Source: JBMOLC01 sp049324215 (GTDB lineage Bacteria > Patescibacteriota > Microgenomatia > UBA8517). From it: a stretch of DNA of 28,967 bases. Positions within the stretch are counted from its first letter, which is position 1. The number at the start of each line of letters is the position of its first letter. The notes under the pieces were generated by a model that did no database searches, was not told the origin of the DNA, and saw only the letters and a list, made by a program, of their open reading frames with translations. Positions 15,550 through 23,518 of this stretch are shown here, piece after piece. Both the position numbers and the translations under genes were made by a program. The DNA is taken from assembly GCA_049324215.1 (NCBI GenBank), contig JBMOLC010000046.1:1-28967 (forward strand), given 5' to 3'.

Positions 15550-16689
15550 TCAGGAAATCCAAATGCCCCTCACAAAAAACATTGTGGCAACGGCAAGACC
15601 CGCGCAAAGAGCGGATAACACCAAAACCGTTAGCCACTTTCTTTTTCTTAAAAGGTAGGCCCCCAATATAAATCCAGGAAAAAGAACCAAGGCGTATCTG
15701 GGAAAAGAAGAAAAACTTCCCGAGAGGGTGGGAATAAGATAACTAATTAGAAAATAAATAGAATAGCTTAGTCTTTGCCTAAAGAAACTTAGGATTGAAA
15801 GGATAAAGAAAACTCCCCCCGATAGTATCTCAAGGTAGGTAGTAAAAACCTGGGGAAAAGAAGGATAGTTGAGGCTGGGTAAAATCTTGAAAAGGTATCT
15901 AAAAAATACTTGGGGAAGAAGTACTAGCTCCGTACTTCTCTGTTCTCCAAAAATTGAAACAGTATTAAAAAATTCAAGGGGGTCACCGGTTCTGACCTTC
16001 AAAAAATACATATAAAGAACAAGTCCGAGAGGAATAAGAGCTATTCCCAAAACTTTATTTAGAAGGTTCTTCTTTCCATCCTTGTAGGCTTCGACGGCAA
16101 GAGCCGGAACCAAGGCAATTCCCAAAATCCTCGTGGCGCTTGAGACTGCCCCCAAAAGACCGGCGAGGATATAGTCGCCCCGCCTTGCAAAATAGAAAGA
16201 CCAGACCGCTGAGGCCAAAAAAAGGCTTTCCGTATAGAAACTGGCAAAAAAGAAGGAAGTAGGAAAAAAAACCAAAAGAAGGATAGCCAACCTTGCGGTT
16301 TTAGCGTCTTTATCAAGTCTAACAAGTTTATAAAAACCGACAAGAGCTAGAAAAAAAGAAATGTGGGAGACCAAAAGTCCGGCAAAGGCAAGAAAGTCAG
16401 GCCTTCTAAAACCCCCGATTATACCCAAAGCCTTTACCAGCATCGGATAAACGGGGAAGAAAAAGTAGGTTAAGGGTCTATAGCCTTCCCTGGCAATTGT
16501 CAGGTAGTGCTCTCCGTCAAAATTGGCCCAGGACCAGAGCCAGGGATTTTTTAAATAGTTTTCCATTCCCCCTCCCAAAAAATCTTTCTGAAGTGGAATA
16601 AGTCTTAAGGCCAAAAACAAAAAGACAAAAAGCAAAAGCCTCCATCCTAAAAAAATTTTTATCAACCAGTAAAAATCTTCTTTTTTCAC
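15550..16689 (-). CDS. PIG-V-like GT-C mannosyltransferase family protein
   Basis: A 379-residue protein with about ten membrane segments. The first long loop has W-A-N-F-D-G-E-H-Y-L at 54-63, then Y-F-F-F-P-V-Y-P-M-L at 75-84. This matches the R-x-D-S-x-x-Y / F-F-P-L-Y-P pattern of PIG-V-type (GT76) enzymes, with Asp58 as likely catalytic base facing the periplasm. F-Y-T-E-S-L-F-L at about 151-158 and S-A-T-R-I-L-G at about 184-190 are further family marks. The eukaryotic relative adds mannose to the GPI core from dolichyl-phosphate mannose; bacterial relatives are largely uncharacterised. It starts at GTG, overlapping the upstream GT4 stop as GTGA, and ends one base before the flippase gene. 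Presumed role is adding a sugar from a polyprenyl-phosphate donor after export. The exact sugar is unknown. Confidence 0.83.
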   Translation of the reverse strand: MKKEDFYWLIKIFLGWRLLLFVFLFLALRLIPLQKDFLGGGMENYLKNPWLWSWANFDGEHYLTIAREGYRPLTYFFFPVYPMLVKALGIIGGFRRPDFLAFAGLLVSHISFFLALVGFYKLVRLDKDAKTARLAILLLVFFPTSFFFASFYTESLFLASAVWSFYFARRGDYILAGLLGAVSSATRILGIALVPALAVEAYKDGKKNLLNKVLGIALIPLGLVLYMYFLKVRTGDPLEFFNTVSIFGEQRSTELVLLPQVFFRYLFKILPSLNYPSFPQVFTTYLEILSGGVFFILSILSFFRQRLSYSIYFLISYLIPTLSGSFSSFPRYALVLFPGFILGAYLLRKRKWLTVLVLSALCAGLAVATMFFVRGIWIS

Positions 16690-17732
16690 TTTTTCATTAC
16701 TTCCTTATAAACATCAAGGGTTTCCCTTGCAGTTTTTTCCCAGGAATAGTTCTTTACAAAAACCTTACCCGTCTCAATAAGTTGATTCCTCAAAACGCTG
16801 TCTGTAAGAACTAGAGACATTTTTTCAGCCATATCTTTTGGTTTTTTAGGGTCAGCAAAAAGAGCTGCAGGTTCTGCTATCTCAACCAGAGACTGGGTCT
16901 TTGCAGCAACTACCGGGCAGCCCGAGGCAAAGGCTTCAAGGACGGAAAGCCCAAAGCCCTCGTAAAAAGATGGCTGGCAGTATAAAGAAGCCAGATTGTA
17001 AATCCCAACCAGCTCTTCGTCCGGAACAAAACCGACTCTTTTTATTAAAGGGTCACTACCATATCTTTTTAGAAATCTCGCGAAGGGTTTATTTTCAATG
17101 TGGTCTTTCTCTACCACCTCGCTTGCCGCCTGTTTGCCCACAATTACCAGGGGGGCCTTGATAAGCTTACAAGCCGCAGCCAGCCCCAAAAGGTTTTTGT
17201 TGTAATTGACGTCTCCGACATAAAGAACGAATTTTTCGGGTAGAGAGTGTTTCTTCTTTACATTATCTAAAAATTCTGAATCCTCAATAGGTTTAAATAC
17301 TTCTCTCGGTGCAAGGTAAATAACTTTTACTCTCTCGGGCTTAAATCCCAGAAACCGACAGACATCCTTTTTTGAAGTCTCGGAAATCGTAATTACCATA
17401 TCGACATTCCTTAAAAGAATTCGCTGTAGGAAGAATATCAGCCTCCCTCTTATTCCGGGAGGATAGTGTTCGGGATAAATGAGAGGGATCAGGTCGTGGA
17501 TGGTCAAAACGACTTTCTTGGTGGGCTTTGTCAAGGGAAGGGAAAGAAGAAATGGATGGAAACTCTGGATGTGGGCTATGACGTATTTTGTAAGGTCGCT
17601 TTTGGAAAAATCTATAACATCAATATCCACCCCCAATTTCTTGAGGTTTTCTACCAAGCTTCTGGTATGGGTCCCTATGCCTCTTAGGGCGTGGCCCGAT
17701 ACCATTGGTCCAGCGTCTATCGCAATTCTCAT
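16686..17732 (-). CDS. GT4 glycosyltransferase, WbaZ/mannosyltransferase-like
   Basis: A 348-residue GT-B enzyme. M-R-I-A-I-D-A-G-P-M with R-G-I-G-T-H-T-R at 17-24 is the start seen in the WbaZ/MtfB mannosyltransferase group, where the G-I-G loop contacts the donor. T-I-H-D-L-I-P-L at 77-84, Y-V-G-D-V-N-Y-N-K-N-L at 171-181 and Y-E-G-F-G-L-S-V-L-E-A at 257-267 follow. The last is an intact E-x7-E (Glu258, Glu266). Family members mostly use GDP-mannose or another GDP sugar; that is family knowledge and not proven here. Cytoplasmic, without membrane segments. It overlaps the WaaE-like GT2 stop by 4 bases and the PIG-V-like gene by 4 bases, with A-A-G-G-G-A as a ribosome site before the ATG, so coupled translation is likely. 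Confidence 0.9.
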   Translation of the reverse strand: MRIAIDAGPMVSGHALRGIGTHTRSLVENLKKLGVDIDVIDFSKSDLTKYVIAHIQSFHPFLLSLPLTKPTKKVVLTIHDLIPLIYPEHYPPGIRGRLIFFLQRILLRNVDMVITISETSKKDVCRFLGFKPERVKVIYLAPREVFKPIEDSEFLDNVKKKHSLPEKFVLYVGDVNYNKNLLGLAAACKLIKAPLVIVGKQAASEVVEKDHIENKPFARFLKRYGSDPLIKRVGFVPDEELVGIYNLASLYCQPSFYEGFGLSVLEAFASGCPVVAAKTQSLVEIAEPAALFADPKKPKDMAEKMSLVLTDSVLRNQLIETGKVFVKNYSWEKTARETLDVYKEVMKK

Positions 17733-18595
17733 TTTCCCTTGGCAAAGTATTTAAAGTAGCTAATTGGAAAATGCAAAGAAGAAAAAAGAGACCAGACAAA
17801 TCCCCGCATGCCGTCTTTAAAACCTGCGTGGCGTACGTAAAGGTTTAAGAATATAAAGAGTGGTTTTAAAGAAGAATAATAAAGAAGAGTAAGAGGGTCT
17901 TTAGAAACGTTATCTTTCGCTAGCTCTTTTGCCTTAAGGTCTGTATAGCGATTCAAGCGCGACAAATACCTCTCAAAAGTGGGAGAGTCGTGGTGTTCGA
18001 GGTCGTTAATAAGCCAGCCTACTTCTCCGTCAACCTCTATCTGTTCATGAACGCTTATTCGGGGGAATCTGGCCTTTCCATTCTTTACGAGTCTAATCAC
18101 CCCGTCCGGATAAACTCCTGCGTGTCTTAGGGGTTTTCCCAAAAAGAAGTTAAGTCTGGGAATAAAAAAGGCAACCACCTCGCCTGTAGCTTTTCCTATT
18201 TTGCCGTCTCTTTCCTCGACAAGTCTCTGGTGTTTTGCAAAAAGTTTTGATTTTGGATGTTTTTTCTCTTGGTAAGCAAGTAGTTCTTCTTTATCCATAT
18301 TTATAACCTTCTTTATTTCTTTAGCAAGCTCCGGTGTTACCCTCTCGTCGGCATCTAGCTGAAGAATCCATTCACCTTGTGCTTTCGTCAAAGCTTTCTG
18401 TTTGGTTACGTGGAAAATGTCGTGATGGGGAACCTCAAAAACTTTGGCTCCAAACTTTTCCGCAATTTCCCTGGTTTTATCGGTTGAATATTCATCCGCA
18501 ACAATAATTTCATCGGCAATATCCTTAACTGACGCCAAACATTCCCCTATATTTTTCTCCTCGTTTCTGGTTGCCAGGACCACAGAAAGTTTCAT
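17729..18595 (-). CDS. WaaE/KdtX-like GT2 glycosyltransferase
   Basis: A 288-residue GT-A enzyme beginning M-K-L-S-V-V-L-A-T-R-N-E-E-K-N-I, the signature of WaaE/KdtX and SunS-like beta-glycosyltransferases. A-D-E-Y-S-T-D-K-T at 33-41 forms the nucleotide-binding turn. L-Q-L-D-A-D-E-R at 78-85 carries the metal-binding DxD (Asp81, Asp83), and I-S-V-H-E-Q near 171-176 is the expected partner of the catalytic base. A weakly hydrophobic C-terminal part (L-F-I-F-L-N-L-Y-V-R-H-A-G-F-K-D-G) is typical and may sit on the membrane. WaaE adds glucose to the lipopolysaccharide core; here the acceptor is presumably a lipid-linked glycan. An upstream TTG at 18607 would add four residues, but the ATG at 18595, one base after the upstream stop, matches the family start and is preferred. 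Confidence 0.88.
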   Translation of the reverse strand: MKLSVVLATRNEEKNIGECLASVKDIADEIIVADEYSTDKTREIAEKFGAKVFEVPHHDIFHVTKQKALTKAQGEWILQLDADERVTPELAKEIKKVINMDKEELLAYQEKKHPKSKLFAKHQRLVEERDGKIGKATGEVVAFFIPRLNFFLGKPLRHAGVYPDGVIRLVKNGKARFPRISVHEQIEVDGEVGWLINDLEHHDSPTFERYLSRLNRYTDLKAKELAKDNVSKDPLTLLYYSSLKPLFIFLNLYVRHAGFKDGMRGFVWSLFSSLHFPISYFKYFAKGK

Positions 18596-18596
18596 T

Positions 18597-20195
18597 TTAG
18601 TTTGCAACTATCTCGAAATATAAATAGGAATTACTCCCAAAAATCTTTTTGACTATATTTGCCTCGGTTGGGATCTCTTCGTCGGTCCCAACTATCAAAG
18701 AATTTGGATTTTCGGGCCTTATTTTATCAAAATTGACCTCTTCAAAATGAAACTCGTCAAAATCCCTGACCGTTGAGAACCCGAATTTGTCTCGGCCGGT
18801 TAGAACATGGTCTTTCTGGAATTTATCGGGTGGGTACTTAAGGTAAAAAAGGAAAAGAATGTAGGGTTGGTCGTATCTATCGCTAACCCAGATTTTTTGG
18901 TATTTTCCTTGATTCTCGGAAACATAAGAAACTAGTTCTTTAACTCCGTACTGGGAAGAAAAGGGATACTCCTTGGCCATGTGGACGTAGTACATATGAA
19001 GGTACCTCGTCACCCCCCAAATCATAATCAAAATAACTACTGCCAAAACCCATCTTTTCTCCTTACCCCAATCCAAGATTTTTGTCAGTCCAAAGGCGCT
19101 AATAATAGTTAACGGAATAACCATATTTTGGGCTCTGAGTGCATGTGGAGATTGAAAAGTTAGGCTAGCGGCAAAAGGAGAGACAAGAAGCCAAGAAAGA
19201 ATTATCCCCCAACCCTTGGAATTTTTGGCAATATAGGCAAGCCCCACGAGGATAAATAGGAGTTCAAATAAGTGTAGTTGCCCCGTCTCGGGAACCCTGT
19301 TTCTTTCTATCTCGTCCCCCGACAAAAACAAGAATTCTCCCCAGTAGTGTTCCATCCAGTTTTGGGCAAAGGCAAGTCCGTAGTTAACCGCTTTATTGTG
19401 AAGAAGTCTTGCTGAGAAACTCTGAAAATTATTATGTTCCCCTCTTTGCTCATTTATTCTCGATAAAGGTCCGGGGTCGGAAAAAAGCCCAACTCCCGCA
19501 GCTCTTGAGACAACTGCACCCTTGGTAAAGTCTCTCACTAAAGGCAAAATTAGTAGCACTCCTATTACCACTGCAATCAAAAGGGTCTTCCCCTTTTGTT
19601 TTATTCCCTTAAGATTTGTAAGAATTAGAATAAGGAGAAGAAGTGGAGCGACTATCCTTGCTGCATGGTAGGCGTAAAGCGACAAGACAAAAGAAATAAT
19701 AGAAAAGACGTAATACTTAGGATTTTTGAGAGCTTTATAAAAAAGCCAAACGCCTAAAGTAATTAAAAAGGTTGCCAGGTTTACCTCCCACCCGCCTCGA
19801 GAAAAATGAAGGTGCCAGGGAGAGAGAGCAAGTAAAATCCCTGAAAGGATGGCCAGCCTCTCGTCTTTAAATATTTCCCTTACCGCCAAATAAATAAGAA
19901 GAACCGCAGCTACTCCCAAGACTGCTCCGGGAAGCCTTACCGCAAGTTCACTAACTCCCAGTACTTTCACAAATGGCAAAACTAAGTAGAAATAAAGTCC
20001 GGGTTTATAGTCGTTAAAAGACTGGAAATGTATAGGCCAGGGATTTCCGTGTTCATCCTTACCAGTCTCTAACAAAGAATAGGCATTATACCCAATTGAC
20101 GCCTCGTCCGCATTTAGAGCAGGATAGTCCCCCAATTGATCGAACCTTAAAATTGCTGCGAGAATTAATATGGATAAAAGAACGATCTTCTTCAT
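18597..20195 (-). CDS. ArnT/PMT-like GT-C glycosyltransferase, paralogue 5 of the array
   Basis: A 532-residue integral membrane glycosyltransferase with about eleven membrane segments and an outside tail from about 400. In the first outside loop A-D30-E31-A-S-I-G-Y-N-A-Y-S carries the acidic pair expected of the GT-C catalytic base. F-N-D62-Y-K64-P-G-L-Y and S-R-G-G-W-E-V-N at 132-139 are the other family marks; Lys64 sits where ArnT holds the lipid phosphate. L-L-H-N-K-A-V-N near 265 is a further conserved element. The tail reads K-I-W-V-S-D-R-Y-D-Q-P-Y-I at about 434-446. It would move a sugar from polyprenyl phosphate to an exported glycan or protein. It overlaps the next paralogue (20192) by 4 bases and is its closest look-alike. 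Sugar and acceptor are unknown. Confidence 0.85.
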   Translation of the reverse strand: MKKIVLLSILILAAILRFDQLGDYPALNADEASIGYNAYSLLETGKDEHGNPWPIHFQSFNDYKPGLYFYLVLPFVKVLGVSELAVRLPGAVLGVAAVLLIYLAVREIFKDERLAILSGILLALSPWHLHFSRGGWEVNLATFLITLGVWLFYKALKNPKYYVFSIISFVLSLYAYHAARIVAPLLLLILILTNLKGIKQKGKTLLIAVVIGVLLILPLVRDFTKGAVVSRAAGVGLFSDPGPLSRINEQRGEHNNFQSFSARLLHNKAVNYGLAFAQNWMEHYWGEFLFLSGDEIERNRVPETGQLHLFELLFILVGLAYIAKNSKGWGIILSWLLVSPFAASLTFQSPHALRAQNMVIPLTIISAFGLTKILDWGKEKRWVLAVVILIMIWGVTRYLHMYYVHMAKEYPFSSQYGVKELVSYVSENQGKYQKIWVSDRYDQPYILFLFYLKYPPDKFQKDHVLTGRDKFGFSTVRDFDEFHFEEVNFDKIRPENPNSLIVGTDEEIPTEANIVKKIFGSNSYLYFEIVAN

Positions 20196-21829
20196 AGAAC
20201 TTCAATAATTCTAAAGGCAGTATCTCTTCCGTTGAGATATTTTATTTCCTTAACTAACCTAAAAAGGCTTTCGTCTTTTGAATCCTCGGGTGGAATTCTT
20301 ATGGTATCTGCAACAAAAAGCGTTCCTCTTTCTCCCCGGTTTATCGACCAATCGATAGGGGCAAACTCAATATTTTCCAGGCTTGTGACATAACCGACAT
20401 CTCCCTTATATTCACTCTCAACTAGTTTTGCCTGCTTTTGGTATTTGGCGGGGTCATACTTTTGGTAGAATAAAAAATAGATGTAGGGCTGGGCAAAAGA
20501 CTGCTGGACTTTAATCTTTTCATAATTCGCCTGTATCGGGGTAATCGTTTCGACAATTTGTTTGTACCCATATTCCCAATACTTTGAATTGTGTTTGGGC
20601 ACATGGACAAAGTAGGCATCAAGAAAATAGACAAAAGCTAAGATATAAACTCCATAAAAAAGATACTCTAAGGTTTTTCTTCTCAAGGAGATAAGAAAAT
20701 CAAGCCCCAACGATAAAAGCAAGATCATAGGGATAGCCATATTAAGAGCTCTGACGGCATGAACTTGGTCGCGGGAAAGAACCGACGGGCCAGATGCTAA
20801 AACCAACCATAGCCAGATGAAAGCGCTCTCCTTAGTTAAACCCTTTCTTACCAGTGCCACAAATCCAAGAATAAAAAGAATAATGTCGGACAAAAGAAGC
20901 ATCCCTTGATAAGGAGCCGAATGCCTCGGGTTGGACCAGTCCCCTTCGAAAAAGAGAAACCTTCCTGAAAAATGGTTAAAGAATCTTCCCAAAATTCCCC
21001 TTGCAAAATTAAGAGTCTCCGAATGAAAAAGATAATAGTTTAAGTCTCCGACCCTTTCGCTGCCCTCCTCAAGAAAGGCCTCTAAGTATTCTTTGGGTCT
21101 GGGGTAGGAAAAAACACTGAAAACATTTAGCCTGCCGGTTTGACCCCTAAAAAGGGAGAGGGTAATTGGAAGAGAAACTACTAGTCCAAGAACCAAAGAA
21201 GTAACAAGAGTTTTTCTTTTAAATCTAATTAATTTCTTCCAATAAAGTGCTATTAAGAGTAAAAGTACTACTCCCGTTGACATCTTTGCCCCCTGGTAGG
21301 CAAGTAGCGTTAAGGAGAAAAAGAGAGTTGAAAAAATAAGAAACTTTTCTTTTTCGAAAGATTTAAGAAAGAAATAAATACCAAGGAGTGTTAGGGTTAG
21401 CGAAACGTTTACCTCCCAGGCCCCCCGGGAAAAATAAATAAGCCACGGGGTGAGGGAAGCAACAAAAGCGGCAAGCAAAGAAAGCCTTCTACTATTAAAA
21501 AGCTTGTTTGTTATCAAAAAGATAAGGTAAACAGATAAAACTCCGGCTAGGGCAGAGGGGAGCCTAACCGAAAACTCGTTTAATCCCAATAAGGCTACCG
21601 AAGGAACGGTAAGATAAACATAGAGTCCCGGTTTATAGTCCCCGAAAGACTTCAAGATAAAAGGAAGGACCTCTCCGTACTCGTCCTTCCCAGTTTTTAA
21701 TATCGAATAGGCATTGTATCCCAAAGATGCTTCATCTGGAGTTAGATGCGGAGGAACCGTCCCCAAATTCCAGACTCTAAAAATAAAGGCAAGGACTAAG
21801 ATAACAAGTAAAACTAGGTTTTTCCTCAT
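20192..21829 (-). CDS. ArnT/PMT-like GT-C glycosyltransferase, paralogue 4 of the array
   Basis: A 545-residue paralogue of the flanking genes with about eleven membrane segments. T-P-D32-E33-A-S-L-G-Y-N-A-Y-S is the first-loop acidic motif, S-F-G-D64-Y-K66-P-G-L-Y the second, and S-R-G-A-W-E-V-N the third. The S-I-L-K-T-G-K-D-E-Y-G stretch between them is nearly shared by all five copies. The tail contains K-I-K-V-Q-Q-S-F-A-Q-P-Y-I and F-L-F-Y-Q-K-Y-D-P, showing the same soluble fold as the 18597 copy but a different surface. A strong GGAG lies 6 bases before the ATG, and the stop of the upstream copy directly adjoins it, so translation is coupled. Whether it transfers the same sugar as its neighbours is not readable; the divergent tail suggests another acceptor position. 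Confidence 0.85.
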   Translation of the reverse strand: MRKNLVLLVILVLAFIFRVWNLGTVPPHLTPDEASLGYNAYSILKTGKDEYGEVLPFILKSFGDYKPGLYVYLTVPSVALLGLNEFSVRLPSALAGVLSVYLIFLITNKLFNSRRLSLLAAFVASLTPWLIYFSRGAWEVNVSLTLTLLGIYFFLKSFEKEKFLIFSTLFFSLTLLAYQGAKMSTGVVLLLLIALYWKKLIRFKRKTLVTSLVLGLVVSLPITLSLFRGQTGRLNVFSVFSYPRPKEYLEAFLEEGSERVGDLNYYLFHSETLNFARGILGRFFNHFSGRFLFFEGDWSNPRHSAPYQGMLLLSDIILFILGFVALVRKGLTKESAFIWLWLVLASGPSVLSRDQVHAVRALNMAIPMILLLSLGLDFLISLRRKTLEYLFYGVYILAFVYFLDAYFVHVPKHNSKYWEYGYKQIVETITPIQANYEKIKVQQSFAQPYIYFLFYQKYDPAKYQKQAKLVESEYKGDVGYVTSLENIEFAPIDWSINRGERGTLFVADTIRIPPEDSKDESLFRLVKEIKYLNGRDTAFRIIEVL

Positions 21830-23518
21830 TTAATTCTCCAGAATCTCAAAAGCCGCCTCTCCATTTAAAAAATTTATTGTCTTTAAGTTCTTCCATTCTT
21901 CGGGATAATTTCCAGGGCTGGTAACTAATAAACATGACCCCTTCTCACAATTAACCTCTATCTTACTTTCCAAGATAAATCTCTCCCCCTTTTCGGGTAT
22001 GTCCCACTCGTTAACAAAATGGAATTTGTCGAATCCGTCAACCCAATACCAGTCCGACTGGAAAAACCTCACCAGGTTAGGGTCGTTTCGGTAGGCCCCC
22101 GGTTCCCACGGCCAGAAGAAAAGAATAAACTCGTGGGGTTCTCCGTACTTTTTGGTAACTATTATCTTGTCATAATTTCCATAGTTTTCTTTAATAAAGG
22201 AAACCGCTTCTTTGTATCCGTACTGCCAACTCCAGGAATAGTCCCTCCTGTACTCTTCCAAATATACCCCTAAATAATTCTCCAGGGAGAAAAAAAGTAC
22301 GACCAAATAAGTATAAAAAACGGTTTTTCTTAAGGTTAATAACTTTCTTTTACCTAACCAGTCAAGGAGAGAAAAAAATCCTAGGGAAGTAGCTATCATC
22401 GGCGCTGGCAAGAGACTAATGGCCCTTAATACGTGTGGCGCCTCCCGAGTAAGACTAGAAGCAACAGGGCCCAACACTAACCAGGAGAGTATCACCAAAG
22501 AGCCCTTGTGCTTTTTTCTTATGAGAAAGATAAGTCCCAAAAGAAAAAAGGCTAATCCAGCGGGATACAAAATTCCCCGACCCTGAACGCTAAACTGGTA
22601 ATGGCTCCCCCCTTCAAGAAAAAGAAAAGAAAGAGAAAAGTGAGAAAGCCAGTTTTTGGCAAACCTGGTGGAAAAGTAAGTTATTTTGTTGTTTACAAGC
22701 CTTGACAAAACTGGCGATAAGGTAGAGGTGGTTCTTGCCTCGTTTATCTCGGCAATTGCTCCCTCCTCCAAAATTGCAACCCAGCCGTACCTAGCCCTGC
22801 CTTCAGGACTTACGAGCTGGTAAAACATAGGGACAAAAAATAGAGCCAAGACTAAGGCAGAGAAGATAAAGTTTCTTTTTTGTTTCTTTACTAGAACAAA
22901 AATCTCTTTTTTGTAAATAAGAATAAAAGCAAGAAGCATTAAGGGAACAAAGACGCGGGCTGAATTATAAGTCCAAACGGATAGACCCAAAAAAAGAGAG
23001 GAAAGAATTAAAAAAGAGGGTTTTCGAAAACTTTTGAGAAAGAAATAAAAACCTCCGACGATAAAAGGAAGGGACAAATTCGCTTCAAAGGCGCCCCGCG
23101 ACAAAAAAAGGCTCCAGGGTTCTATTGCAACCAAAAAAGCCGACAAGAGTGCCACTTTCTTTTCAAATATTTCCTTGACCAGAAGGTACGTAAAGATGAT
23201 TGTGGCAATTCCAGCCACAACCGAGGGAAGTCTAACCGCAACCGCAGTTAATCCCAGAAAAAATTCGGAAATGGCAGTTAAGTAAATGTAAACGGGAAGT
23301 TTGTAATCACCATAGGCCCTAAAGATTGTAGGGAGAGTTTTTCCCCATTCATCTTTAGCTGTTTTCAAAATCGAATATGCGTTATAGCCGTGAGAAATCT
23401 CGTCCCAATTTAGACTCGGAGGTACTTCGTGAATCTTGGCAAGCCTCAGGCCCACGGCCAAAAGGAGAATTAAGATGATAAGTGAGTTTTCCTTTAAAAA
23501 CCTAGTTAGTCTTGGCAT
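21830..23518 (-). CDS. ArnT/PMT-like GT-C glycosyltransferase, paralogue 3 of the array
   Basis: A 562-residue GT-C paralogue. The first outside loop reads N-W-D39-E40-I-S-H-G-Y-N-A-Y-S, the second Y-G-D71-Y-K73-L-P-V-Y and the third S-R-G-A-F-E-A-N. L-V-N-N-K-I-T near 280 corresponds to the N-K element of the other copies. Acidic pair and Lys are intact, so it is probably active. Its tail is the longest of the set and contains K-I-I-V-T-K-K-Y-G-E-P-H-E-F and a Cys pair (C-E-K-G-S-C) near 534-540, absent in the other tails, which might form a disulphide outside. The gene overlaps the upstream copy by 17 bases. Start choice: TTG at 23539 and ATG at 23536 are in frame, but ATG at 23518 gives the same short N-terminus as the other copies and is chosen. 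Confidence 0.83.
   Translation of the reverse strand: MPRLTRFLKENSLIILILLLAVGLRLAKIHEVPPSLNWDEISHGYNAYSILKTAKDEWGKTLPTIFRAYGDYKLPVYIYLTAISEFFLGLTAVAVRLPSVVAGIATIIFTYLLVKEIFEKKVALLSAFLVAIEPWSLFLSRGAFEANLSLPFIVGGFYFFLKSFRKPSFLILSSLFLGLSVWTYNSARVFVPLMLLAFILIYKKEIFVLVKKQKRNFIFSALVLALFFVPMFYQLVSPEGRARYGWVAILEEGAIAEINEARTTSTLSPVLSRLVNNKITYFSTRFAKNWLSHFSLSFLFLEGGSHYQFSVQGRGILYPAGLAFFLLGLIFLIRKKHKGSLVILSWLVLGPVASSLTREAPHVLRAISLLPAPMIATSLGFFSLLDWLGKRKLLTLRKTVFYTYLVVLFFSLENYLGVYLEEYRRDYSWSWQYGYKEAVSFIKENYGNYDKIIVTKKYGEPHEFILFFWPWEPGAYRNDPNLVRFFQSDWYWVDGFDKFHFVNEWDIPEKGERFILESKIEVNCEKGSCLLVTSPGNYPEEWKNLKTINFLNGEAAFEILEN

Noticed and set aside
16059..16343. 94-residue minus-strand frame inside the PIG-V-like gene
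   Set aside because: Same strand but another frame than a gene with clear membrane segments and catalytic loop; no support for an overlapping product.
18596..18607. TTG start at 18607 for the WaaE-like gene
   Set aside because: ATG at 18595 gives the standard M-K-L-S-V-V start and sits one base after the upstream stop.
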